A stretch of DNA of 26,819 nt. Source: Chryseobacterium sp. UBA6632. GTDB lineage: Bacteria; Bacteroidota; Bacteroidia; Flavobacteriales; Weeksellaceae. The notes under the pieces are model-generated. The model had not been told where the DNA came from. It did no database searches and saw nothing but the letters and a program-made list of their open reading frames with translations. Below are positions 8,413 through 16,661 of the stretch, in pieces (the first letter of the stretch is position 1; each line of letters starts with the position of its first letter). The DNA lies in NCBI GenBank assembly GCA_002455915.1, contig DKLU01000051.1:1-26819 (forward strand). Reading direction: 5' to 3'. The position numbers were made by a program, and so were the translations under genes.

Positions 8413-8599
8413 AACGAAATTATTGTTTCGAATGTGAAGAAAAATTATTTTGAATTTCTTTCTCGATACCTTAATATATAGTACTTTTAGAAACCTAACA
8501 TTATTTAATGGTCAAGAATTATGTAATTGATTTTTAACGATTTAAGATATTAAGTATATTTTTCGTAACTTAGCAGACTTTTTATAAAAATTTTAATAT

Positions 8600-10291
8600 A
8601 TGACAAATTCTAGAGCAAGAGAAACTACCGAAGCAATTGAAAGACTATACATATCTATGAGACATTTGTTTTATAGAGGTTTTTTCAAGCCGAGCGGAGT
8701 TTCAGGAGAAAGCATTAGAAGTTTGTTGAAGACGATCAATCCGGAAATTTACGGTACCATGAGCATTCCAAGCAAGTTGGAATTGGATGGTTTGATGTAT
8801 GTTTTAGACAGACTTCCAGAAGGTATTGAAGAATGTGCTTTCATTCATTTAACTTCAGACGAAGGTTTTGATAAAGGAAGCTTTGAGCCGATCGTTCCCA
8901 AAAAGAGAAGAAGAAACTGTTACAGAATCGACGAACACCAAATGAATATTGAAGTTCTTTTGGGACGTTCTGAAATTTATGATATTCTTACTCACCTTAC
9001 ATTTTTATTTATAGAAGCCGATAAAATCAGAAATCTGGCTTTCATCCAAGATGAAAACTGGAAACCGACACGTGCTTTTAAAATTATTGAAGAAGTAGTA
9101 AAAGGCGAAAAGAAATTCAGCAGAAAAGAAAAAGAAGTTGCTTTAATTCACTTGTCTTCTTTAATCGGAAGAACTTTTGATGAAACATTAACCGCTTATA
9201 ATACTTTCGGTGATGATACAAATCCTGACCGTTTATTTAAAATCATCTACAACTTAGGAAAAGTAAGTCTGGAAGATGCAAAACAGACGAGAGAAAGAGA
9301 GATTCATTTCAGTGCTATTTTAAAGGAAAGAGTAGGGCACCATTATTTTGGTGAAAAATGGGCAGACAAAGTGAAAGAAGTTTTATTTGAAAACAATCTT
9401 CACATGCGTCCGTTACACATTATTTCTGCCAACATGCACTCGGTGAAAAATATGCTGTACGCCAACGATGCATTAAAGAAAAAAGACAACAAAGAGGTTG
9501 ATTATAAGCTTTACGGAGAAATTTCCGATAAAAAAGAACTTCGCGACAAAGTTTCAAAATTCGCTTTGGAAGAAGGTTTAATTTATATTAATGATAAAAG
9601 CGGAAGTAATATTGATGTTCAGATCATTGATTTAAGTAAAACAAACCTTAAAAACACGCCTTTCCACGATATTAAATTTGGCGGAGACGATGTAATTATG
9701 GTTTTTGATTATGCTTTCGGCGAACAGGCTTATGAGGTAATGGATGAATTATTAAGACCTTACGAGCATAAAGGAGAAGTTTACATGATGAAAGTAAAAT
9801 CTGTTTCCATCATGGGGAAAGCAGGAATTCTGGAAGGTGGAAAAGGTGATATTATGATCCCGACTTCACACATTTTTGAAGGAACGGCCGATAATTATCC
9901 TTTTGAAAATGCTTTGAAAAAAGAAGATTTTCAAGATGATGAACTGAAAGCTTTTGAAGGCCCGATGATTACCGTTTTAGGAACTTCGCTTCAAAACAGA
10001 GATATTCTTTCTTATTTTATGAACACTTCGTGGAAAGCGATCGGGCTTGAAATGGAAGGTGCACATTACCAAAAAGCAATTCAGGTGGCGTCTAAAATCA
10101 GACATCATATTTCTCCGGATCTGTTTGTAATGTATGCTTATTATGCTTCAGATAATCCTTTGGAAACGGGAAGTACTCTTTCTTCAGGTGGTTTGGGATT
10201 AACAGGTGTAAAGCCAACCTATCTGATCACGCTAAGAATCTTAGAAAAGATCTTACAAAGCGGAAAAAAAGAAGTTGCTGCTAAGAAATAA
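8600..10291 (+). CDS. Conserved Bacteroidota protein (DUF6909-like) with a nucleoside-phosphorylase-like C-terminal half
   Basis: A 563-residue soluble protein without signal peptide or membrane segments. The N-terminal 330 residues look all-helical and I recognise no motif in them; I recall the family as DUF6909, with moderate certainty. The C-terminal part (about 350-550) has features of the PNP/UDP-phosphorylase fold: GKAGILEGGKGDIMIP (406-421), like the glycine-rich VGxAGGL...GDI stretch; LEMEG with Glu484-Met485-Glu486, like the MExA ribose-contacting signature; then ASDNPLE, like the catalytic SDxA segment. This suggests binding of a nucleoside or nucleotide, but no activity can be claimed. 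It is transcribed alone and ends at a clear terminator. Codon use resembles the neighbouring core genes. Confidence 0.7.
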   Translation: MTNSRARETTEAIERLYISMRHLFYRGFFKPSGVSGESIRSLLKTINPEIYGTMSIPSKLELDGLMYVLDRLPEGIEECAFIHLTSDEGFDKGSFEPIVPKKRRRNCYRIDEHQMNIEVLLGRSEIYDILTHLTFLFIEADKIRNLAFIQDENWKPTRAFKIIEEVVKGEKKFSRKEKEVALIHLSSLIGRTFDETLTAYNTFGDDTNPDRLFKIIYNLGKVSLEDAKQTREREIHFSAILKERVGHHYFGEKWADKVKEVLFENNLHMRPLHIISANMHSVKNMLYANDALKKKDNKEVDYKLYGEISDKKELRDKVSKFALEEGLIYINDKSGSNIDVQIIDLSKTNLKNTPFHDIKFGGDDVIMVFDYAFGEQAYEVMDELLRPYEHKGEVYMMKVKSVSIMGKAGILEGGKGDIMIPTSHIFEGTADNYPFENALKKEDFQDDELKAFEGPMITVLGTSLQNRDILSYFMNTSWKAIGLEMEGAHYQKAIQVASKIRHHISPDLFVMYAYYASDNPLETGSTLSSGGLGLTGVKPTYLITLRILEKILQSGKKEVAAKK

Positions 10292-10317
10292 TTTTTAATT
10301 CTTATTAGAAAATACAA

Positions 10318-10353
10318 TCCTTCAAAGTTTTTAAAGCTTTGAGGGATTTTTTT
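10318..10353 (+). terminator. Terminator after the 8600 gene
   Basis: TCCTTCAAAG (10318-10327) pairs with CTTTGAGGGA (10337-10346), ten pairs including one G-U, followed by a run of T from 10347. Confidence 0.92.
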
Positions 10354-10431
10354 GTTTAAACACTAATGGCTCAAATGTTTTGAAAAGATTACACTAATTT
10401 TATTTGTGCTAAATATTGTTGTTATATTTCA

Positions 10432-10510
10432 TCTCTCGCAGATCAAGCAAATCTAACAGATGTTTGAGTTAAAAAAAATCAACGAAATCTGCAAAATCAG
10501 TGAGATAAAA
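10432..10510. repeat. Dispersed intergenic repeat, copy B, with a degenerate inverted arm
   Basis: The right arm (10475-10510) matches copy A at 3931-3965. The left arm (ATCTCTCGCAGAT, from 10432) reads like the same family in opposite orientation, so the whole forms an imperfect palindrome of about 80 bases. It occupies the middle of the 331-base spacer before the M1 peptidase gene. Confidence 0.65.
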
Positions 10511-10571
10511 ATTTAACAATCGAAGATAAATTTCATCTAAAAAAGATTCAAACCTCAACAATAACTCCACA

Positions 10572-10603
10572 TTTGAGGTTCTTGTTTAAATTAACTACCT
10601 TTA
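10572..10603 (+). promoter_or_regulatory. Promoter of the M1 peptidase gene, overlapped by an inverted repeat
   Basis: TTTG (10572-10575) as -33 and TACCTTTA (10596-10603, one mismatch to TAnnTTTG) as -7 are separated by 20 bases, the normal Bacteroidota spacing. The start codon is at 10623. AACCTCAA (10551-10558) and TTGAGGTT (10573-10580) form a perfect 8-bp inverted repeat whose right arm covers the -33 box, so it may be an operator. Confidence 0.6.
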
Positions 10604-10622
10604 GAAAAATAAAAAATTTTAA

Positions 10623-12461
10623 ATGAAAAAATCGGTTGCAATCCTGTTTGCGTTTATAATTTCTCAGTTTCAGGCTCAGCAGGGCCCTTATTATCAGCAG
10701 AGTGCGAAGTACAAGATGGATATTGATGTGAACGCTGAAAAATTTACTTATCAAGGAAATCAGACTTTAGAATACACCAACAATTCACCGGACGAGCTCA
10801 ATGTGGTTTACTTCCATTTGTATTGGAATGCCTTTAAACCGAATTCGATGATGGATCAAAGAGTGTCTAGTCAGGGAAAAAATGGGGATTCGAGATTGCA
10901 AAAAGACGGAATTTCAAGATTAGCTTCTATTCCGAAAGATCAGGAAGGAGCACAAAATATTCACTGGATTAAGCAAAACGGAAAAGACCTGAAATTTGAA
11001 GTTCAGGAAACCATCATGAAAGTATATTTGGCGGAACCTATCAAGCCCAATTCAACCACTACTTTCACGATGGATTGGGATGCGGTGATTCCTCAGCAAA
11101 TTCGTAGAAGCGGAAGAAATAACAGAGAAGGCGTTGATATGACGATGACGCAATGGTATCCGAAAATTGCAGAATACGATTACGATGGCTGGGCGACTTT
11201 CGATTATATGGGAAGAGAGTTTCATGCACCGTTTTCAGATTTTGATGTGACAATTAAAATCAATAAAGATTATGTTGTGGGAGCTGGAGGAATTCTTGAA
11301 AATCCTACAGAAGTAAAAGGTTACGATGCTAATGCAAAAATCAAAGCCGAAAAAAATAAAAAAGCAACCTGGAAATGGACAGCGAAAAACATTCTTGATT
11401 TCGCTTGGAGCGCCGACAGAGATTATGTTGTAAAAAGTTTTGACGTTCCACAAGGTCCGAAAGTATTCTTTGTATATCAACCCAATGATAAAACAAAAGT
11501 TTGGGAGGAAGCTCAACCGTATGTGACGAAATATTTCCAAATCATGAATTCTCATTTCGGTAAATATGTATATCCAACATACGCGTTTATCCAAGGTGGA
11601 GACGGCGGAATGGAGTACGGAATGTGTACCATGATTCTTGGTGAATCTAAAAATATTAAAGATTTAATGGGATTGATGGCTCATGAAGGTTCTCACTCTT
11701 GGTATCAACAAATGTTGGCCACCAACGAATCGATGCGCCCGTGGATGGATGAAGGTTTTACAAGTTATGCAGAAGGATATGTTATGTATCAGTTGTTTCC
11801 AGAAGAGCTTCCGAATCCTTTTATGGAAAGATTAAATGCTTACAGAAGTTTCATTAAAAAAGGAATTGAAGAGCCGGCTGTTTGGTTAGGCGATCACCAC
11901 GACAACGGAACGTCTTATACGTATGCTTCTTATGTGAAAGGAGAATTGTATTTGGTGCAGTTGGGTTACATTATGGGTGAGCAGAATTTAGCTGAAACTT
12001 TAAAGCAATATTACGATCAGTGGGCAATGAAACATCCCTCTGACAGAGACTTTTTACATATCGCTCAGAAAGTTTCAGGGATGGATTTGAAGTGGTTCCA
12101 AAACTATTGGATCAACACCACAAAAACCATCGATTATGGTATTAAAGATGTGAAGTATGATACAAAATCTACGACGATTACATTGATTAATAAAGGTCAG
12201 GTTCCGATGCCGATTGATTTCAGTATTATGACTACCGATAAGAAAATTGTAACGTATCAGATTCCTTTAAATATGACGCATACTTGGAAAGAAAAAGATA
12301 TGTATGGTGAGTTTAAAACGATGCCGTATTGGCCTTGGACTCAGAAGGAATATACGGTAACGGTTCCTTATACAAAATCTCAATTATCTGTTTTAGGCAT
12401 TGATTTCAGCCAACGATTGGCAGATGTGAATATGGAAGATAATTTTTTGGAAGTGAAGTAA
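10623..12461 (+). CDS. M1-family zinc metallopeptidase (aminopeptidase-like), secreted
   Basis: A 612-residue protein with a signal peptide (about 1-18, KKS then a hydrophobic core, AQA-like end) and so probably periplasmic or surface-exposed. The N-terminal beta domain (about 25-250) precedes a gluzincin catalytic domain. His354-Glu355-xx-His358 and Glu377, 19 residues after the second His, form the HExxH-x18-E zinc site of family M1. The exopeptidase motif, usually GxMEN, reads GGMEY (328-332), so the Asn is replaced by Tyr. Many Bacteroidota M1-like proteins carry a similar variant. It likely removes N-terminal residues from peptides in the envelope. It is monocistronic, with a promoter upstream and a terminator downstream. 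Confidence 0.92.
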   Translation: MKKSVAILFAFIISQFQAQQGPYYQQSAKYKMDIDVNAEKFTYQGNQTLEYTNNSPDELNVVYFHLYWNAFKPNSMMDQRVSSQGKNGDSRLQKDGISRLASIPKDQEGAQNIHWIKQNGKDLKFEVQETIMKVYLAEPIKPNSTTTFTMDWDAVIPQQIRRSGRNNREGVDMTMTQWYPKIAEYDYDGWATFDYMGREFHAPFSDFDVTIKINKDYVVGAGGILENPTEVKGYDANAKIKAEKNKKATWKWTAKNILDFAWSADRDYVVKSFDVPQGPKVFFVYQPNDKTKVWEEAQPYVTKYFQIMNSHFGKYVYPTYAFIQGGDGGMEYGMCTMILGESKNIKDLMGLMAHEGSHSWYQQMLATNESMRPWMDEGFTSYAEGYVMYQLFPEELPNPFMERLNAYRSFIKKGIEEPAVWLGDHHDNGTSYTYASYVKGELYLVQLGYIMGEQNLAETLKQYYDQWAMKHPSDRDFLHIAQKVSGMDLKWFQNYWINTTKTIDYGIKDVKYDTKSTTITLINKGQVPMPIDFSIMTTDKKIVTYQIPLNMTHTWKEKDMYGEFKTMPYWPWTQKEYTVTVPYTKSQLSVLGIDFSQRLADVNMEDNFLEVK

Positions 12462-12480
12462 TTAATCTTTTAAAATACAG

Positions 12481-12509
12481 AATCCCGCAGCGAGCTGTGG
12501 GATTTTTTT
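12481..12509 (+). terminator. Terminator of the M1 peptidase gene
   Basis: AATCCCGCAGC (12481-12491) pairs with GCTGTGGGATT (12494-12504), with one G-U pair and a tight loop, and the T run continues to 12509. Confidence 0.93.
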
Positions 12510-12685
12510 GTTTCTTTAACTTCTCTTTGACTTAATTACGGCAAAAGACAGATTAAAAAAATATTATTTGCAGATTCTACACTTTATATGTTCAAAAATT
12601 ATTTATTAAATAAGAATTAACATTAATTAATTAAATAATTATCATCATTTGATTTCAAACAATATGTGGGAAACAAAAGTAGTTT

Positions 12686-12811
12686 GTATTTTGTTACAAA
12701 CACCCCTGTTTTAACTCTCCGCATTTTGTATTTTATGACAAACAAGGTTGTTTTAAATAAATGTAACAAGTATTTTGTTTAAAACAACCTTGTTTGTAAC
12801 CTCCGTAAAAA
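12686..12811. repeat. Three imperfect tandem units of 42 bp
   Basis: GTATTTT recurs at 12686, 12728 and 12770, exactly 42 bases apart. Units 1 and 2 share GTATTTT, ACAAACA and TGTTTTAA. Units 1 and 3 share GTATTTTGTT, TGTTT and CTCCG. It lies in the 535-base spacer between the M1 peptidase and coaX. The rest of that spacer is plain A/T-rich sequence without a recognisable gene. Confidence 0.75.
12738..12797. repeat. Perfect 20-bp inverted repeat
   Basis: ACAAACAAGGTTGTTTTAAA at 12738-12757 is exactly complementary to 12778-12797, with a 20-base spacer. The hairpin spans tandem units 2 and 3. There is no T run after it in the plus direction, so it is not a simple terminator. A shorter related pair, GTTTGTA (12682-12688) and TACAAAC (12695-12701), lies just upstream. 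Confidence 0.9.
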
Positions 12812-12996
12812 TAATTTGGTCTTAATCCGGTTTTTATTGTACGAATAAATTTTCACTTCATCTAATCCATGATATTTTTAAACAGAAGAGCATTTTATAA
12901 GAGATTAAGGGATAGTTTTTATGAAAATCATTAAATTTATTCCCTCAAAATAAAGCAAGGGTTTCAATATTATGTAATGAAATTCTTCTGAAAAAT

Positions 12997-13761
12997 ATGT
13001 CAATGAATTCAATCGTAATCAACGTAGGAAACAGCAATATCAGATTTGGTCTTTTTGATGATGATAATTGTGATATTTCGTGGGTCATCAATACAAAACC
13101 TTACCGCACGGCAGACGAATTGTATGTACAGATGCTGATGCTGTATCAAACCTATAAAATTGAACCCCAAGAGATCGATAAAGTTATTATCGGCTCTGTG
13201 GTTCCTCAGCTTACTAAGGTGATCAGTGCTGCGATCAGGAAAATTCATGAAGGAGTTCCTGTGATCGTAGACAGTACGACGCCGTCCGTTGTTCAGGCAA
13301 AATCGAAATCGCGAGGAACCGATATTTTCGCTAATCTTGTCGCGGCACACATGCTGTATCCGGGAAAAAAGAAGATCGTTTTAGATTTCGGAACGGCGCT
13401 TACGGCAAGCTGTATTTCGGAAACAGGAGAATCTTTGGGAGTGATTATTGCTCCGGGAATTATTACCGCTTTAAATTCATTAATCAGCCACACAGCACAA
13501 CTTCCCGAAATTGAACTGAAGAAACCTAAAACAGTTCTCGGATTAGACACTGTAAGTTGTATGCAAAGTGGTATGGTTTACGGATTTTTAGGAATGGTAG
13601 AAGGTTTTATCGATAGAATAAATGATGAGGTAAATGATGACTGTTTCGTGATTGCGACGGGAGGAGTTTCTCATGTTTATAAACCGCTGACGGATAAAAT
13701 TCATGTGATGGACAGGCTTCATACTTTAAAAGGACTGTATTTTTTAGGAAAAGATTTATAA
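12997..13761 (+). CDS. coaX: Type III pantothenate kinase (CoaX family), divergent
   Basis: A 254-residue protein of the ASKHA-fold CoaX family, which phosphorylates pantothenate in the first step of coenzyme A synthesis. Visible landmarks are an N-terminal phosphate-loop-like INVGNSN (8-14), GTDIFAN (107-113, with Asp109 in the position of the catalytic Asp of GxDRxAN), LDFGTALT (129-136), the GVIIAPG loop, and ATGG (220-223). Two usual residues differ: the first motif normally reads DxGNT and here has Asn9 in place of Asp, and the Arg of GxDR is Ile110. Either this is a lineage-specific variant or a paralogue with altered function. ATG at 12997 is used; a second ATG two codons later fits equally well. 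Confidence 0.85.
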   Translation: MSMNSIVINVGNSNIRFGLFDDDNCDISWVINTKPYRTADELYVQMLMLYQTYKIEPQEIDKVIIGSVVPQLTKVISAAIRKIHEGVPVIVDSTTPSVVQAKSKSRGTDIFANLVAAHMLYPGKKKIVLDFGTALTASCISETGESLGVIIAPGIITALNSLISHTAQLPEIELKKPKTVLGLDTVSCMQSGMVYGFLGMVEGFIDRINDEVNDDCFVIATGGVSHVYKPLTDKIHVMDRLHTLKGLYFLGKDL

Positions 13762-13766
13762 ATAAG

Positions 13767-13832
13767 ATTGAGGGTAAGGTTGAGTTTAAGTAATATTAAA
13801 TATTTTTTCTCAACCTTAGTCTGAATCTCAAT
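13767..13832. repeat. Interrupted inverted repeat between coaX and the acetyltransferase gene
   Basis: ATTGAG (13767-13772) and AAGGTTGAG (13776-13784) are mirrored by CTCAACCTT (13809-13817) and CTCAAT (13827-13832). It fills most of the 81-base spacer and could fold in the coaX transcript, giving a weak terminator or a processing site. Confidence 0.65.
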
Positions 13833-13842
13833 TTTAAAAACA

Positions 13843-14376
13843 ATGCAAAATTTCCCAAAAATAGAAACCGAAAGATTGATTCTTTCTGAATTAAAAGAAG
13901 AAGATCTTCCTTTGGTTGTAGAATATATGCAGGATAAAGAATATTCTGATTATACATCTACAATCCCTTATCCCTACCGAAAAGAAGATGGTGATTTCTG
14001 GCTGAAGCTGGTGAGAGAGGCGTTCAACTCCAAAAAAGGATATACTTTCGCGATCCGCGATACATCCGGAAAAATTATCGGAGCGATTGGTCTGCACGAT
14101 GAAGGTCATGATAAAGCAGAAATGGGTTACTGGATGGCAAAAGCTTTTTGGAATAAAGGCTATGTAACCGAAGCTGCCAAAGCCATTGTAGATTTTGGAT
14201 TTAACGAATTGAACTTTAACAAGATTTTTGCAATTCATTTTCCTCACAATCCGGCTTCTGGAAAGATCATGCAAAAAATAGGAATGCAGCAGGAAGCTAT
14301 TTTAAAACAACATCTGAAGAAAGACGGAAAATATTATGATATCCCGATGTATTCTATATTTAAAAATAAGGATTAA
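13843..14376 (+). CDS. GNAT-family N-acetyltransferase (RimJ/RimL type)
   Basis: A 177-residue protein that opens with the typical IETERLILSELKEEDL of the RimJ/RimL subfamily. It has the acetyl-CoA-binding region GYWMAKAFWNKGYVTEA (about 109-125), where the GxxxxxxxxGKG-like loop is replaced by WNKGY, then the conserved FNKIFAIHFPHNPASGKIMQKIGMQ segment around 139-160. Such enzymes acetylate protein N-termini or small molecules; the substrate cannot be told. It follows coaX by 81 bases, possibly cotranscribed. Confidence 0.9.
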   Translation: MQNFPKIETERLILSELKEEDLPLVVEYMQDKEYSDYTSTIPYPYRKEDGDFWLKLVREAFNSKKGYTFAIRDTSGKIIGAIGLHDEGHDKAEMGYWMAKAFWNKGYVTEAAKAIVDFGFNELNFNKIFAIHFPHNPASGKIMQKIGMQQEAILKQHLKKDGKYYDIPMYSIFKNKD

Positions 14377-14411
14377 CTTATCTTAAAGGAAAAAGTATTC
14401 TATTAAAACGC

Positions 14412-14457
14412 CGTCACTTCGAGTGAAATTCTGAAAGAATTTTGTATCGAGAAGCTA
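14412..14457. repeat. Intergenic repeat-like element with internal palindrome
   Basis: CGTCACTTCGAGTGAAATTC begins a stretch of a kind I recall as a common dispersed element in this group. It contains AAATTCT (14426-14432) and AGAATTT (14436-14442), a perfect 7-bp inverted repeat with a 3-base loop. It lies between two convergent genes, so it may also serve as a shared end of transcription. Confidence 0.5.
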
Positions 14458-14513
14458 AGTCTGGTGAAATTTCGGGAGATATTTTTCATCATACTTTATC
14501 CGAAATTAAAATA

Positions 14514-14945
14514 TTATCTTTTCGATCTAAAAAACTCTCTCACAATAGAAGAGCATTCCCTTTCCATAATTCCTGTAACAATCTCTGTTTTGGGATGAAG
14601 TGATAAATTTTTATTGATAAATCCTCGCTGTTCGTCTCTCGCGCCAATCACAACCTTTGTAATTTGCGACCAGGAAAGTGCTCCCGAACACATGACACAG
14701 GGTTCCATCGTTACATACATTGTACAGTTGATAAGATATTTTCCGCCCAGAAAGTTCGCAGCAGAAGTAATCGCCTGCATTTCGGCATGAGCGGTTACAT
14801 CATTTAAAGCTTCGGTAAGATTGTGCGATCTTGCAATCACTCGGTCGTTGGAAACAATCACACATCCGATGGGAACCTCATCTTTTTCCAAGGCAATTTC
14901 GGCTTCCTGCAAAGCCATTTTCATAAAATATTCGTCGGTAAACAT
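14514..14945 (-). CDS. tadA: tRNA adenosine(34) deaminase / nucleoside deaminase
   Basis: A 143-residue cytidine-deaminase-fold protein. The zinc site is complete: HAE with His53 and the proton-shuttling Glu55, and PCVMC with Cys83 and Cys86. VPIGCVIV (24-31) and GARDEQRGF (101-109) fit TadA-type deaminases that convert A34 to inosine in tRNA. Related guanine deaminases have the same core, so the substrate is probable rather than certain. The ATG follows directly on the TAA of the upstream gene (TAAATG), which indicates translational coupling. Confidence 0.9.
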   Translation of the reverse strand: MFTDEYFMKMALQEAEIALEKDEVPIGCVIVSNDRVIARSHNLTEALNDVTAHAEMQAITSAANFLGGKYLINCTMYVTMEPCVMCSGALSWSQITKVVIGARDEQRGFINKNLSLHPKTEIVTGIMERECSSIVREFFRSKR

Positions 14946-15581
14946 TTATCTGTTGATATTCATAGTTAAAGGAAGGCTAAAACGGTATCTCACCGATTCG
15001 CCATTGACGACTGCCGGACTGAATTTCTCCGAGACAGAATACATCGCAATTTCTGCCTGTCTGTTGAAAGTGAAATTTTCTCCCTGCGCATGAACGTTGG
15101 TGATGCTTCCATCTTTTTCAACAATAAACGCGACATTAGTCTTAATGGTTTTGTTTTCAGAATATACTCCCGGCGAATAAAAAAGATCGGAAACTTCTTT
15201 TCTTAAAGCATTAATTCCTCCCGGATAATCTGCATTTTTCTCAATATTTGCAGGGGTTTTAACCAAATGATTAGCAGTGTCTTTTTTATCGTTTTTCTGA
15301 CCGATTTTTTTGAGGTCTTCTAAGTTTCTCACTTTTAGCAAAGCACCAATCAAGGCTACATTTTCAATACTATCCATTTTCTTCATGAAAAGCACAAAAT
15401 CCTGTCGAATCAATGTTTTGCTGAAAGTATTGGCTTCTGCATCAAATTTCTTTTTAAACTCATTGGTGAGCATGTTTCGGTGCTGATTGTAGAAACCTCG
15501 CACATGCTTGAATTCCTCTGTCTGTTGTGAAAAACAAAAAGAAGAAATAAGGCAAAACAAACAAAGAAATAGAGATCTCAA
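14946..15581 (-). CDS. Secreted protein with TonB C-terminal domain
   Basis: A 211-residue protein with a signal peptide (about 1-18, ending CFSQ). Residues 25-110 are charged and mostly helical. The C-terminal 95 residues match the TonB C-terminal fold: YPGGINALRKEV (119-130), VAFIVEKDGSITNV (150-163) and RYRFSLPLTMNI at the end. There is no long proline-rich spacer and no N-terminal membrane anchor separate from the signal, so it is not a classical energy-coupling TonB. Many Bacteroidota encode such free TonB_C proteins of unknown role. It sits between the WYL regulator and tadA on the same strand. Confidence 0.85.
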   Translation of the reverse strand: MRSLFLCLFCLISSFCFSQQTEEFKHVRGFYNQHRNMLTNEFKKKFDAEANTFSKTLIRQDFVLFMKKMDSIENVALIGALLKVRNLEDLKKIGQKNDKKDTANHLVKTPANIEKNADYPGGINALRKEVSDLFYSPGVYSENKTIKTNVAFIVEKDGSITNVHAQGENFTFNRQAEIAMYSVSEKFSPAVVNGESVRYRFSLPLTMNINR

Positions 15582-15631
15582 ATTGATATATTTATGTAAA
15601 TATAATCAAAAAAATCTATAAAAACACGGTT

Positions 15632-16552
15632 TTAATGCTCAAGATAATTGTTCAGTGATTCCTGTAAATGCGTTCGAATATCATCAACTAAAACTTTAGG
15701 CTCCAAAACCTGAACTTCTTTTCCATAAGATAAAATTTCCTGCATAAAGTCGTAAGTTGGATGCAGAAAAAACTCGAAAAAAGTTTCTGTCTGAGTTTCC
15801 TTGGTTTCTTTCTGAGACTGATGAAGCGGAAAACTTTTGATGTATTCGCCTTGATGCTTACTGCATTTCAGAACAATTTTCTGAGGTTTTTGTTCAGCTA
15901 AATTCATCACGCCGAAAGCATTTTTAAAGTGTTCCTTGAAATTATAATTATACTTTTCCTTGAATTTTTTATCGCTTACATCCAAGTAATTGATTCTGTC
16001 TAAACCGAAAGATTTCAATACTTTATCTTTTGTGTCAATCGCGATCAGGTACCATCTGTCTTTTGATTCTTTCAACGCCAGCGGATGAACTTTTCGTGAA
16101 GTCATCAGCTTATTTTTGTAATTGTAATGTTCGAAAGTTGCAACCCTTTTGTTGCGGATGGCAAAGAAAAGATCATAAAAATTTTCAACACCTGTAGGTT
16201 TTCTGCTTTCAAAAAAGATATAATTGGCGAAGTCAGGATGATTGTTTAGCGCGTTGCTTACCTGGAAAGATTCCAATAATTTTTGGTTGTACTCATCCAC
16301 TTCCATGATGGGGCGACTTTCGATATAATAACGGTTGTCTCCTTTTTTTTTGTTGTGAATGGAAAGGTTAAAAAGGTCAGAAATCTCACGAATATCCCTC
16401 TGCAAGGTACGAATAGAATAGCTTTTAATATCCGCATCCTGAAATTCGAAAGAGTTGAGTAGATAGTCCTCCAGCTGCGAATAGGTGGCCGGAGAACTTT
16501 CTAATCTTTTTATTATTAAGGCATATCTTGTCAGGTAAAAATCTTTTTTCAT
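15632..16552 (-). CDS. WYL-domain transcriptional regulator
   Basis: A 306-residue YafY-like regulator. Residues 5-62 contain the helix-turn-helix (SIRTLQRDIREI in the recognition region). The WYL domain spans about 130-215 with Trp167-Tyr168-Leu169 in RWYLIAID, and a WCX-like C-terminal extension follows. WYL domains sense ligands, in several known cases nucleic acid, and often regulate defence or damage genes. It is first in a run with the TonB_C gene and tadA. A -7 motif and a CGACA/TGTCG palindrome lie just upstream, so autoregulation is plausible. It sits at the border of the accessory island, but its operon points away from it. Confidence 0.9.
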   Translation of the reverse strand: MKKDFYLTRYALIIKRLESSPATYSQLEDYLLNSFEFQDADIKSYSIRTLQRDIREISDLFNLSIHNKKKGDNRYYIESRPIMEVDEYNQKLLESFQVSNALNNHPDFANYIFFESRKPTGVENFYDLFFAIRNKRVATFEHYNYKNKLMTSRKVHPLALKESKDRWYLIAIDTKDKVLKSFGLDRINYLDVSDKKFKEKYNYNFKEHFKNAFGVMNLAEQKPQKIVLKCSKHQGEYIKSFPLHQSQKETKETQTETFFEFFLHPTYDFMQEILSYGKEVQVLEPKVLVDDIRTHLQESLNNYLEH

Positions 16553-16569
16553 GATTTAATTTTCTACCA

Positions 16570-16603
16570 CAAATATATGCGCTTAATGCGACAAAAGGTG
16601 TCG
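16570..16603 (-). promoter_or_regulatory. Promoter and candidate operator of the WYL gene
   Basis: Minus strand TATATTTG (16570-16577) matches TAnnTTTG. Twelve bases upstream, CGACA (16589-16593) and TGTCG (16599-16603) form a palindrome with a 5-base centre. The palindrome covers where RNA polymerase would bind upstream, as an autorepressor site would. Confidence 0.45.
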
Positions 16604-16661
16604 TGTTTTATTTTTAATAGAATATATTTTGAGAATTTTTTAAAACTAAAGAAATATTAAT

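Noticed and set aside
12686..12811. Possible CRISPR array
   Set aside because: Only three drifting units that abut without unique spacers, and no cas genes nearby.
12921..12953. Ten-codon frame (MKIIKFIPSK) before coaX as a leader peptide
   Set aside because: Too short to support, with no run of regulatory codons and no paired attenuator stems visible.
14946..15581. Calling this gene tonB
   Set aside because: It has a cleavable signal and no anchor or proline-rich spanning segment, so only the C-terminal fold is shared with TonB.
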